A DNA stretch of 64,000 nucleotides from Lasiosphaeria ovina (taxonomy: Eukaryota; Ascomycota; Sordariomycetes; Sordariales; Lasiosphaeriaceae): assembly GCA_033439765.1 (NCBI GenBank), contig JAULSN010000006.1, forward strand, positions 2,852,001 to 2,916,000, written 5' to 3'. Below are positions 36,516-45,914 of the stretch, in pieces. A program made the position numbers and the translations under genes. Below the pieces are notes generated by a model. It was not told the DNA's origin and searched no databases. It saw only the letters and a program-made list of their open reading frames with translations. The first letter of the stretch is position 1. Each line of letters begins with the position of its first letter.

Positions 36516-36712
36516 AATTAAGTAGGTGGTGAAGTTGAAAGCGGTGAGGGTGAAGCGGTAAGCCATCCTGAATTGGGTAGGCGGTGTGTTATGAGGACTA
36601 AATTTGCCCGGTCGCTTAATCCGAGCCCAGATCTCGGTCTCAGTAATACGTCAAGTTAGGCAGGCGGTGAGAGTAGCATCCTGTCGCTTCACTTGGGCCC
36701 AGATCTCGGTCC
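36516..36712. repeat. Repeat array with GTAGGCGGTG-type motifs and a 15-bp direct repeat
   Basis: Motifs AGTAGGTGGTG (36521), GGGTAGGCGGTG (about 36575) and TTAGGCAGGCGGTGAGAG (about 36657) are the reverse complement of the CACCGCCTGCCTA repeats at 21630-21745. GCCCAGATCTCGGTC is a perfect direct repeat at 36625-36639 and 36697-36711. The array lies 0.5-0.7 kb upstream of the DUF3435 start, so it may be promoter, subterminal transposon sequence, or both. Confidence 0.55.
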
Positions 36713-36894
36713 ATCAACCATCTGGGCTAGCGGTAAAAAGGAGACCGATTTTAGGCCATCAAACTGCAGCTTAAAAGAGCCATAAAAATGGACGAGACCG
36801 TTAGTTCAAATGCGAATACAGTATATTCAAATTGCTGCTCTTTACACAATCTTATAGCAATAGCGCCTTGCAAGATATTGATACGGCAAAGTAA

Positions 36895-37615
36895 CGCGGA
36901 ACGACGGCAGGGAAGGGATGAATGCCGTGAGAAGCTTTTAGAATATATCTATACGAATATATGATTGTTACTCTAGTAAGTAGCTAACGTCTGTTAGGCC
37001 AAAGGTTAGGTATTAGAATAATGCCTAAGGAGATTCGTCTTAAGCTTCGTACGAAAGACCCATATGCTTGGAAGGTCCTACCAGGCGAAGAGGAGTTTTT
37101 CTCGAGGATATTTTCCATAAACCTTAGCAACCACTCCATTAGCACATACCGAATGCTCTGCCGGGAGGTTGGAAAAAGCTTTGAAGCTGTACCCTCCAGT
37201 CCGGAGTTCTCAGCACCAGATACTCTCATTCCTGTATTTGAAGGCCCTTATTGTTATCCCTAGGCTATGGCTAACGTTTTTAGTTATCTCTTCCGGAACC
37301 AAGCTTTCGAACAACGATTGATAAACTTAAAGAGGAAAATTCGAAGCTGTATCAAGAAATCCATGAGCTAAGAATTAAAACAGATGCAGAGTCAAAGCAA
37401 AGAGAGCTCGTAGAATCAGAAAATCGTTAGCTTCACTTCAATAAGCTGCAGCTTCAGTCACAAATGCAAAACTGTTTAGATACTGTGGATTATCTCAGGA
37501 ACGCTATGTCAAGATATATCCTCGGACTAGATAAAGTAATGCCTATGTTGGAGGACCTGAGAAAGGAAGTGCTGCCTGATGGGATTACCAGTATAAAGAT
37601 GCACAATAATTAAAT
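36895..37615 (+). pseudogene. Coiled-coil ORF of unknown function (right copy)
   Basis: Plus-strand reading gives SNAERRQGRDECREKLLEYI, then a shifted frame with DPYAWKVLPGEEEFFSRIF (open 37021-37263), and finally TIDKLKEENSKLYQEIHELR and LRNAMSRYILGLDKVMPML. It is the inverted homologue of 22700-23475 and is less damaged. The C-terminal part is a clear heptad coiled coil. It needs at least two frame changes and has in-frame TAG codons, so it appears dead unless introns explain some of them. No family is recognised. Confidence 0.5.
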
Positions 37616-38166
37616 GTACAGGAATGGATTTATCTATGAAGGTATCTGATATACCTTGTTATCACGTAGCATAACCAGTTCTATATTCGTTAGAGGCTAC
37701 GCACACGTTGTTAATCTGCGAAAAGACCTCCCAGGGGTTATACTTCGCAAATAATCCAGGAGATGTCCAGTCAACGATTCCGGCCTCATCAAACAAGTAC
37801 CACCACCTCCTCACATTCAGTGCAATAAGAAGCTGGAAAGCCAGAAAGACAGGGGCGGTCGCTATGCCGAGAAGATTACGGCATATATTGGGACGCTTGC
37901 AACGCCACACCAATCATTGAGCCAAGGGCGAAGTGACAGTGACACTGCTGTGTCTGATACTTGCGACGACCCTTGTTCCCTCATTATCAACGTAAGGCGT
38001 CCTGCTTACACTTTGTATCACCCAAATCGCCACTTGGCTGCAGGGCATCTCCCTCTTGTCTAATGAACCTATTTAAATCATCCGAGCTACCATTCCCTCA
38101 CATTTAGTCTTCATCTTGTTCTCTTCCACTCCGAAAGGTTGGCCTTCCTGAGACCTCGTTGTTTCC
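37616..38166. other. Boundary between repeat DNA and gene DNA, no gene supported
   Basis: Base composition returns to balanced here. An 83-codon minus frame (37913-37662) with a hydrophobic stretch is open but isolated, with no recognisable continuation. Confidence 0.35.
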
Positions 38167-38631
38167 CTATCGACCATTAACAATTACAATTTCCGACACT
38201 ACAGCGGCCATTGCTAACCCCTCTGCGTGTTTTCCAACAACCTCGAAAGAGTCGGATAGTTGTTGGAACAAGCGTAATAGAACGTTGCGTTGGTGTAAAG
38301 CACGACAAAGGCTCGCATTCATGCCCATGGCAAGGGCCCGGATCTTTGCAACTGATTGCTGCATCTGACCGTTTAGACGAGCGGAGGCGTTCCAGGATCG
38401 CCATGCGCCGGTGGTCGAGTTGGAGGCGACAAAGTCATTTCCTTGTGTTCCGAAAGTGACTCTTAGAGTGGTTATGTCTCGTCCCGCTTCTTTTGACTTG
38501 TTTATGAGTTCCCGGAGCGCGGGGTATGCGCGTTGAGCACCGCCTGAGATGACTGGGAGAGAGGGGTTTGAGTCAGTCGGTGAATGGTATTCCAGAGAGC
38601 GAAGTCGAGAAGGGGGCACCGCATACACCAC
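38167..38631 (-). CDS. Possible small gene, unrecognised
   Basis: A 155-codon minus frame with protein-like composition contains LRVTFGTQGNDFVASN and TTGAWRSWNASARLNGQM, then a helical Ala/Leu-rich C-terminus. It opens without an ATG (first codon GTG at 38631), so a 5' exon or a different start would be needed; a splice acceptor upstream is possible but not resolved. It lies directly downstream of the 1,283-aa gene and on the same strand. It may be a separate small gene or a decayed piece, and no family is recognised. Confidence 0.3.
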   Translation of the reverse strand: MVYAVPPSRLRSLEYHSPTDSNPSLPVISGGAQRAYPALRELINKSKEAGRDITTLRVTFGTQGNDFVASNSTTGAWRSWNASARLNGQMQQSVAKIRALAMGMNASLCRALHQRNVLLRLFQQLSDSFEVVGKHAEGLAMAAVVSEIVIVNGR

Positions 38632-39312
38632 CTTACTTGAGTCCGACCTCCATCTTGAAACTTCGTGGCGACAAAATAGTTACCGTTGCAATCCAGAGCG
38701 AGGGAAAGAACTTGTGCAGCTGGGTATTTGGCGAGATGGGCGCTCAGGTCATTCGGAATGTTGTGTCTGTGCCAGCATCTGATCAGAAAAGCTGTGTCCT
38801 GTCGTGAAGCTCTCGCTCACTCACCTGACACATCTCTTTGGACAGTCCAGGACATAGCTCCCGGGCTTCCCAAGAACGAAGAAGATGTCATAGACGGACA
38901 TCATCACCAAGTTTGGCAGAAGGAAAAAGAAAAGGGGGGAACATGGCCAAAGGATGTGCTCAAATATTCTCACGGATGCGGTAGGGGCGGGACGAAGGGC
39001 CCCCATCCCATGGACCCTTGCTGCAGTGTAACACACCAAGCGGCCACGATTGGCGTCGACCCGGCACACCTTCAAACAGGACGAGAGCCTGGTCGGCTTC
39101 TTGTGAAGGGGCTGAAATTGCTTGACGCTGATGAAACCCAATTTAGGCACATTGCAACGGTCAGCGAGGCTGCGATAGAAATGCATGAATTGCCCGCTAG
39201 CAACACTAAACTTTACTAACCGCCCAGGACTCGCAAGCGCGGACACAATGCCCTCGCATGTTTCACACACCCGCCTCATCCTGCGGCCAAATACGGGACG
39301 CTCCCGCGCAAC

Positions 39313-42300
39313 CTATCCCGCAACCACCGCTGAACCCACCATAGTAACCGTCACCAACACATCATCCTTCACCCGCGGAGGACTATTTTTCGGCATGTAA
39401 TACGCCTTCGTCGTAATATTGATCTGCTGCATGGTATCCCCCGGGCCACCCACCCATCGATTGACATTCACCAGCGCAAGCAAAAAGCTAATATCCTGCA
39501 CCTTGGTGATATTGATGAACCCCTTGCTCGCCCTCGGCAGCACCCTCAGCTGCAGATAAGGTTTATTCCCCGGCGTAACGAGCGCCATGACGACGTTGAA
39601 TCTGAGGTTGGCGAGCATCGTTGCGCCGGTCCCTTCGTACCGTTCCATCAGGAAGTAGGGTTGTTTGATGGTTGTTGGTGCTGGGCCGAGGGGGATGAGG
39701 ATGTCGAGTTCGACCAGATCCCATTCGTCGTTGTCGTTGTTGAAGGCTTGGACTGTGAATACTATGTCCTGTCGCAGTTGCTGGCTTGCGTCCGCGGGAA
39801 TCTCGATGATGCCGGAGTTGACACCGCGTGTGTGGAGCTTGCAGTCAAAGCGGGGGGCGGTGGCGGGGTCTCGGCCGCTGCTGTCTTTGCTCAATTGGCT
39901 GACTGCCATGAAAGACATGGGCGCCGGAGCTCGCCTTGAGACTCGTGTGCTGGAAGATGCGACGACGCCGGTTGCTGTGGTGGTAAGTCCTTCGGCAGGG
40001 ACGGGAAGATCGATGATGGGGATGTTTGGGATATGGGGAGCGGCACTCATGAACTCATGTGCCGGCTGTGTGTAGTCTGGGCGTCTCTGGAACATGGTCC
40101 CACGATCAGCGCCATTGTTGTCCTCTCCATCGTTGTTTGACTCCTCCTCACTCGACTCTTCTTCACTTGACTCTTCCTCGCTCGACTCTTCCTCGCTCGA
40201 CTCATCGTCACTGGGCTTGGAAGGCCCCGCGCCGACAGCTGCTGGAAGTCTCTGAATTTCAGGTGGCTGAAGCGACCTCAATGTGCGCATCGGCAGCACC
40301 CTCGCGGCCGTCAGGGGTGCGTCTGGTAGCGGCGGCGGCATCAAGGACTTCAGCTTCCCCTCAGCAACAGCTCCACCAAATTTGATGGTAAGATTGTACA
40401 CAGGATCGCTCAGCTGCATGGCAAACAGCGCCGAAGTACGAGTGTCGTCCTTGAAGTACTTTTTATCTTCGTTTCCGTCACGATACGTTGGCATGCTTGG
40501 GCCGTTCAGCATATCCAGCTGCGCTTGCGCAAAACGCTGAAGCCGCATGATGCGCAGGTCGTTTTTGTCTGGAGAAGATCCCCAGATGAAGAGAGGATCT
40601 TTGGTCGACCTGTTGCAGACAGTCGGGGGCTCCAGTGACTTATGGCGGTCCTTGTCCTGCAGCCGGGTAGCTTGGTTGACCGTGTATTGCCGTCGGATAT
40701 GGATTTCTGTTTCTTTCGTGTCTAGACCCGGGGCGACAGCAAACCGTTGCTGATGAGGCGGCTGTGTGAGGACCAGGCCGTTGAACTCTGATGTCCCAGG
40801 GACGCGGTCGAGTAAGCCCAGCATAACGCCGTCGGTGATAATATCGTGCCGGAGGAGCGGAGCGCGGTCCTTGACCCCTGGTGGAAGCTGGGGCCTGTCC
40901 GGGAGGGTAGTCACCCGCAAGTCGGGGAACATTGACACCAGGTCCGATCGGAGGTAGAAGCCGTACGTAGGGATCTGTGGGGTGAAGTCCAGGTGTTTGG
41001 GGGTGTTGGTGATGTATCTGTTGAGCGCCTTTTTGATGGCTACCCGGTCCTCGTCTAAGCCCATGTGGTTGCCGAGACTGAGAGCGCCATCAAGCAGGGC
41101 ATCGACCCAGTTTGGATCGATGTAGAAGAAGCGCAGGGACTCTTGTGGTAGGTAGCTGGGGTCTGTGATGAGATAGTGAGCGGGCACACCATCGAGGTAC
41201 ATGCGGCCCAGAAGCCAGGTGAGAACGATTCGCCAGTCTGTTGAGGCTGGGTCGTTCAACTCGTCATAAACGTCGCCATCTGCGCTCTCGCCGAGCTCCT
41301 CGGCAGCGGAAAGAGCTGTCATGGGATATTTCTCTCTAATGACGGGAGATGAGAATGAGAGGTTGGGAATGTCGCTTCTTGGGAGCCGGGGTCTTAACCA
41401 CCGGTCTCTGGCGGTGTCAGTGTCCTCTGGGGGCGGCGAAGTTGCGTTGTTGGAACTTGAAATGGCGCTCAGACTGGCATGTAAATCTGGCAAACCCCGG
41501 AGGACCTCTTCCCGGCCACGATAGGCGACTCCGTTGATGTCTGTGAGAGCGGATTTCTTGGCCTGTCTCATGGCTGTTCCTCGGATGGATGTCCGAAGAC
41601 GGCCGAGGGCGGTTGTGAAGCCCTCGTCGCCCAGGGCCAAGGTTCGACCGAGTTGCCATGCGGCAGAGTATGTGATATCCATGATGCCAAGGTCACTGTC
41701 CAGGATCTGGAGATCGACGCCCGAATTGGAACATCTATCGTGGATGGGGTTCATGGTGTTGACAACAGTAGGGGTGAAGGGTCCACGGAAAAAGGCCACG
41801 GTCTGCTCCCCCGACTGGAGGCGATGTTTGACAAGGGAGTAGCCGTCACGCAGCCGAGCGGCCACACGCAGCTGGGCTTTCGACCCCTTTTCGAGCTTTT
41901 CAAACCAGGTCTCAGGCATGCGTAGAACGTCCAAGGTACTGCCCAAGCTCTCGAAGGATTCCCTCACATTTACCATGCCCGGCGGGTTTACCGTGTAGTT
42001 CCAGCTGTGCAGCGAGCACAGGGCCACATACTTAGCATTTGCCGCCAGGGGAAACTTCATATCCTCGACACCCTCGATGGACACCAGGTGAACCGAGACT
42101 GTCACCGGCGTTGGATTGTCCAAGGGTCCTGCTCGGTTGCCGATGACGATGGAAAAGACAGCTGTGTCCTCGACACCAGCCAGCGCCATGCCCGCGCCGT
42201 TGACATATCTGACATGGGCGAGAAGGCTGTATGGCGTGGTATTGGGCCCGCCCGGAACCTTTCTGACGCCGTCCTCGTCAAAGTTGGAGAAGAGACTCGT

Positions 42301-43164
42301 GAAAAGATCAGGCTTGACAAAGATGAAGTCTCCTCTTGTATTCTTCATACCGTCTGGTCCCAGCTGGTCGGTGATCGGAGTTGCCACAACGCCGGATTTT
42401 GTGGTATTCCAGAGGTCCGCAATGCTCATGCTGACGGTAAGCGTCGTAGACTGTTTAACCGGCTTGATGACGCCGGCAGTGGTCCCGGAAAAGATGGTGT
42501 TGGGGCCATTGAGGTCCTCGGGGGGCAACATCAGTTCATTCTGGGTGAAGGAAAAGAGGACAAGCCATGGCACCTGGTTTCGCGGTCTTGCCGGTCTAGA
42601 GGCTTCTGCTTTCGGGCTCCCTAATCTCTCCCAGGGGAGGTGCGGGTCTGTAAGGACGATGTGGGGGAGGATCCGGTTGTCATCACTGTATCCTTGAGGC
42701 GGATAGACTGAGTGGACGGTGCCTTGGGGAAGAGAAAATTGAGGGGCGTCGACGAAAAAGACCTTTTCAGCGGAGAGAGGGAGTTTTTCATCCCTGGCTT
42801 CGATTGTTTGGGAGACTTTGACATGATGTTTCTGGCCAGCTTCGAGACCGGGAGCCCAATACGAGTAGACCTTCTCCTCTCCGGGTAGAACCACCGGGTC
42901 CGGGTCGTCATCATGGTCGGACCCATTCGCAGATGCTTCGGCTGAGGCCTCGAGGGCGAAGAGGGCAACTTCGTCATTCCTGACTGCCGGAAGAGATAAA
43001 GCAGAGATCGGAGCGGCGACGGTGGGCGCCGGTGACTGTTCTTGCAAAGCTCGTTGCTCTTGCTCGCCTACAGCAAAGAGGCGCCGAGCATGACGGATGG
43101 TCAAATGACGTGGGGAGTTGACGGCGGTGCTCCTTGCCGGTCCGCCTCCTGGAAAGATGGCCAT
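39313..43164 (-). CDS. Giant uncharacterised protein (1,283 aa, single exon), locus member 1
   Basis: The start is ATG at 43164 (context ACCATGGCC); the frame is open 38 codons further up but has no ATG there. There is no signal peptide or membrane segment, so it is predicted soluble and intracellular. Landmarks: VFFVDAPQFSLPQGTVHSVY and LPHIVLTDPHLPWERL (residues about 120-180), the segment LCSLHSWNYTVNPPG (about 400), TWLLGRMYLDGVPAHYLI and LPQESLRFFYIDPNWVDALL (about 660-700), then an acidic repeat ESSEE x4 (coded at 40138-40206, about residue 990), and a beta-rich C-terminal domain. From memory the HSVYPP...PHVVL...LPWER and LPPES-RFF-DPNW-DAL-DGA patterns also occur in uncharacterised bacterial proteins. 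Function unknown. It is divergent from the propeller gene at 44438 and one of three giant genes here. Confidence 0.85.
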   Translation of the reverse strand: MAIFPGGGPARSTAVNSPRHLTIRHARRLFAVGEQEQRALQEQSPAPTVAAPISALSLPAVRNDEVALFALEASAEASANGSDHDDDPDPVVLPGEEKVYSYWAPGLEAGQKHHVKVSQTIEARDEKLPLSAEKVFFVDAPQFSLPQGTVHSVYPPQGYSDDNRILPHIVLTDPHLPWERLGSPKAEASRPARPRNQVPWLVLFSFTQNELMLPPEDLNGPNTIFSGTTAGVIKPVKQSTTLTVSMSIADLWNTTKSGVVATPITDQLGPDGMKNTRGDFIFVKPDLFTSLFSNFDEDGVRKVPGGPNTTPYSLLAHVRYVNGAGMALAGVEDTAVFSIVIGNRAGPLDNPTPVTVSVHLVSIEGVEDMKFPLAANAKYVALCSLHSWNYTVNPPGMVNVRESFESLGSTLDVLRMPETWFEKLEKGSKAQLRVAARLRDGYSLVKHRLQSGEQTVAFFRGPFTPTVVNTMNPIHDRCSNSGVDLQILDSDLGIMDITYSAAWQLGRTLALGDEGFTTALGRLRTSIRGTAMRQAKKSALTDINGVAYRGREEVLRGLPDLHASLSAISSSNNATSPPPEDTDTARDRWLRPRLPRSDIPNLSFSSPVIREKYPMTALSAAEELGESADGDVYDELNDPASTDWRIVLTWLLGRMYLDGVPAHYLITDPSYLPQESLRFFYIDPNWVDALLDGALSLGNHMGLDEDRVAIKKALNRYITNTPKHLDFTPQIPTYGFYLRSDLVSMFPDLRVTTLPDRPQLPPGVKDRAPLLRHDIITDGVMLGLLDRVPGTSEFNGLVLTQPPHQQRFAVAPGLDTKETEIHIRRQYTVNQATRLQDKDRHKSLEPPTVCNRSTKDPLFIWGSSPDKNDLRIMRLQRFAQAQLDMLNGPSMPTYRDGNEDKKYFKDDTRTSALFAMQLSDPVYNLTIKFGGAVAEGKLKSLMPPPLPDAPLTAARVLPMRTLRSLQPPEIQRLPAAVGAGPSKPSDDESSEEESSEEESSEEESSEEESNNDGEDNNGADRGTMFQRRPDYTQPAHEFMSAAPHIPNIPIIDLPVPAEGLTTTATGVVASSSTRVSRRAPAPMSFMAVSQLSKDSSGRDPATAPRFDCKLHTRGVNSGIIEIPADASQQLRQDIVFTVQAFNNDNDEWDLVELDILIPLGPAPTTIKQPYFLMERYEGTGATMLANLRFNVVMALVTPGNKPYLQLRVLPRASKGFINITKVQDISFLLALVNVNRWVGGPGDTMQQINITTKAYYMPKNSPPRVKDDVLVTVTMVGSAVVAG
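40138..40206 (-). repeat. Coding tandem repeat, ESSEE units
   Basis: Fifteen-base units of the type GACTCTTCCTCGCTC (plus strand) are repeated about four times and encode an acidic Ser/Glu run. It separates the recognisable N-terminal two-thirds from the C-terminal beta domain, so it is probably a flexible linker and a phosphorylation candidate. Confidence 0.8.
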
Positions 43165-44437
43165 GGTCGCGAAGACCCTCGGTTTCGGGGGGCTGAGCGA
43201 TGCCCTCTTCTGCTCAACTAAGAGCTCACACTTGAAGCAATTAGTGAGGATGAACCTTAAAGAACGAGATGGACACAAACATCAGCGCCGCTTCCTTACT
43301 CAGTCAACAAGACAAGTGGCAATCACACCAAATCTCCAAATCCACCAAAGACCTTCAGTTGGAGAGCGAAGGCGCATTGCTCATGCGACGAAAGATAGGG
43401 CAGCTTCAGTGAGCGTGCTGACCATGGGAAGCGACTGTCGAGCAAGCATCTTCCAAAGACAGCCAGATGGCAGAAAGCAGACGTCTTGCAGCTGGCATGG
43501 CACCAGGAGTGCCCTGAGCACGGAGATGCGGGGTTGGCTAGGTGCATTATGCATCGGGCGCGCGTCTCGACCACAGGAAGAAAAGAAAAAAGACATGAAT
43601 TAAATCGGAAAAATAAAAGAAATACAAACCGACACAGCATTGGGAAGACAAAACGCCACTGCGCATTACCCCCCGCATGAATGTACTTGAGACTTTCTCG
43701 GGCACGAGATTCGAGACCTGCCGATGGAAGTGGATATTCAGCCCGCCCCTTTCCCCAACAAGCCCCACTTCCCCTCATTTCATCCCCCACTTCGTCAACA
43801 TTCTTACCTACCCGCCTCATTTTCAGCTGGCCTCTTGCTTGGGATTGCAGCACTCGCCGCCAAACTCGTCGACGTGCCTGCAGCTCGCAGCGTTCTAGCC
43901 CTCCTGCACCCGAAACACGAACACCCAATCGGATGTGGGCAAGTTGAGCTGTCACAAGATGCCGGCTAAGACCCTGGGCGGCGAGAGAAGGGAAAGGGGC
44001 TGCCGCAGAGCAGCTGCTGCGGTGATGGTTCCCATGGAGTTGTCCAGTCAGAATCCTCGTATCATGACAACCATTCGGCCTCGATCTCGAGTTCCCTCGA
44101 GGTGTTCCGAGTCTTGCAGATTAGCTGGGAAACTGCAGTGCCCGTTGACGCCAACGTTGGTTCGTCACTCCATCACCCTCCTCTTCGAGCCTGGACAGAC
44201 TTTGTGGCTACCTGAAGAGACAACGAGTCAATTTGCGTTAGAGGGATTGCTGTCAAGGAGGCGCAGGATGGAGCCCGTGGCTATCCGCAGGGAGTCACTT
44301 CAAGTTGTCGTCGACAAGACCATAAAGAGGGCACCGCTACACGATCCCAAGTTGTGAGCAGAAACACGGCGCCATTGGCCGCGACTGGACGAACCGCCAC
44401 CTTCAATCTCCCATCTCCTTCTCTTTTCTCTGCAACA
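43165..44437. promoter_or_regulatory. Divergent intergenic region, giant gene 1 / propeller gene
   Basis: The 1,273 bp between start codons at 43164 (minus) and 44438 (plus) should hold both promoters. The DNA is GC-balanced. Several open frames cross it on both strands, but none has a motif or a credible start. A CT-rich stretch (CAATCTCCCATCTCCTTCTC) lies just before the 44438 ATG, as is usual for fungal transcription start regions. Confidence 0.45.
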
Positions 44438-45389
44438 ATGGCTCCCATCTCAGCTCTCCTGAACGAGGGTGTCGAGTCGACCGAGAAGGCCATCCACGTC
44501 TTCTTTGTCACCGACCAAAAGAACCTGGGTGTGTCCCTCCGCAACTCTGGCCAGAAAGGCAAGGACACGCAGGACTTTTACGCCGCCGACAAGAACACAT
44601 GGGAGGGAATCATCCTCGCCAAGTCCGAGATTGGCACGGCCAGAGTGGATGGTGTCAACCTTGTGGTCGCCATGACCAGGCAAAAGCCCAGCAAGCCTGA
44701 CGCCGCCGACACCATGAACGACATCTCAATTGTGAGCCCCGTCTACCAGGTCTTGACGTCGACGGCCCTCAAAAACACAACGGCAACCATCTGTTCGGCT
44801 GGCGACCGTGGCTGGGTTTACTACCTTAGCGGGACCGAGTCCGGCAAAGTCGACATCAAGGAATACGACCTGGGCACCGGCAACATCTCAACATTCGGAG
44901 GCCTCAACGTCTATGTTGACTGCTCACTCGGCGCGTTCTACGACCCGATCAGCCACCACCGATGCATCATCTTCCAAGAGATGTCCCAAGGTCACCTGAA
45001 GGAGTACAACGTCGACACCAAGCAGAGTGAGCTCCCCCTCCCCCTTTCCCCCCGACTTAAGGTAAGCATCACTAACAACGCACCCCCTTCCAGCCATCGA
45101 CATCAGCGACACCTCCGGCGCCAAGCCCAACACCTCCCTCTGCGTCACCTACCACAAGGACGCCGCCTACCTGTACTACACGGACTCGTTTTTCAACATC
45201 TACCGCGTCATCAAGCGTCAGAACAACTGGGGCGCCCACAAGCAAATGTTCAACGACAAGCCTGACGAGTTCAGCCAGATGACGGCCGTGACTGCCAACG
45301 GTGTCAACCACATCTTTTTCCAGGTGGCGGGCAATGCAAACATTACCCACTTGCGGGATGATGAGCCGTCCACGGGTCCTGCTGCTTGA
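44438..45389 (+). CDS. Beta-propeller/lectin-like protein (294 aa, 2 exons), locus member 2
   Basis: The start is ATG at 44438 (CAACAATGGCT). Exon 1 is 44438-45026, the intron is 45027-45093 (67 nt, GTGAGC...TTCCAG with a perfect ACTAAC branch site), and exon 2 is 45094-45389. There is no signal peptide. The sequence has repeated four-stranded units of roughly 45-55 residues: HVFFVTDQKNLGVSLRN, GWVYYLSGTESGKVDIKEY, RCIIFQEMSQGHLKEYNV, AYLYYTDSFFNIYRVIK, NHIFFQVAGNANITHL. This blade pattern resembles fungal fucose-lectin-type and other sugar-binding propellers. Ligand binding is not shown, and the specific family is uncertain. It sits between two of the giant genes, diverging from gene 1 and converging on gene 3, which suggests it acts with them as a recognition subunit (inference). 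Confidence 0.75.
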
Positions 45390-45914
45390 GCCATCCTGCC
45401 CAGGCGGATAGGATGGGAGACGTGAAGGGGGGTTTGCGGAAGTAATGGAGTGAGCATACGCGTTTGAAGACGATTGTATCCAGATTGACACGAGGTAATA
45501 ATGCTATCACAGTCCATAGCCTGCAATTCATTGGATCTAGCTGCGCGTACGTAACTTGGTGTGGTGATTCGAAAGACCCCTTCGTGACGTCTCTGTGTGC
45601 CCTGAATCCTCTCAATCTTCTCTAGCCTTGCAACACACATTTTAGCAAGTACGAAGGCCGATGTACCAATAATTGTGAAACAAGATGTATTAGTTCCAGT
45701 GAAGTTTAGTTAGTGGTGGCCATGTCAGCTATGACTTGCGCCTCCCTTACGAACTCGTCAGATCTCAGTTCCATTCTCGGGACGTGGGCAGAACAGAGCG
45801 ATGGAGTCTGTCAGAAGACATGTTCACAAAGCAATGTCAATACGCGGAAGGGATTAGACACAGTCACACATCAAAGTAGATTCACTTAAATAGCACCGAC
45901 ACGTTCATCCACTT
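45390..45914. other. Convergent 3' intergenic region
   Basis: 525 bp between the stops of the propeller gene (plus) and giant gene 3 (minus). It presumably holds both polyadenylation regions. No further gene is seen. Confidence 0.5.

Noticed and set aside
37662..37913. 83-codon minus ORF with a hydrophobic stretch
   Set aside because: Isolated, no recognisable continuation, lies at the repeat/gene boundary; not enough to call a gene.
38821..39279. 153-codon minus ORF and overlapping 177-codon plus ORF
   Set aside because: Mutually antisense, no motif, no good start codon; located in the 3' flank of giant gene 1.
42007..42697. Long plus-strand ORFs (about 200 codons) inside giant gene 1
   Set aside because: They are antisense shadows made possible by the GC-rich coding sequence of the 1,283-aa gene.
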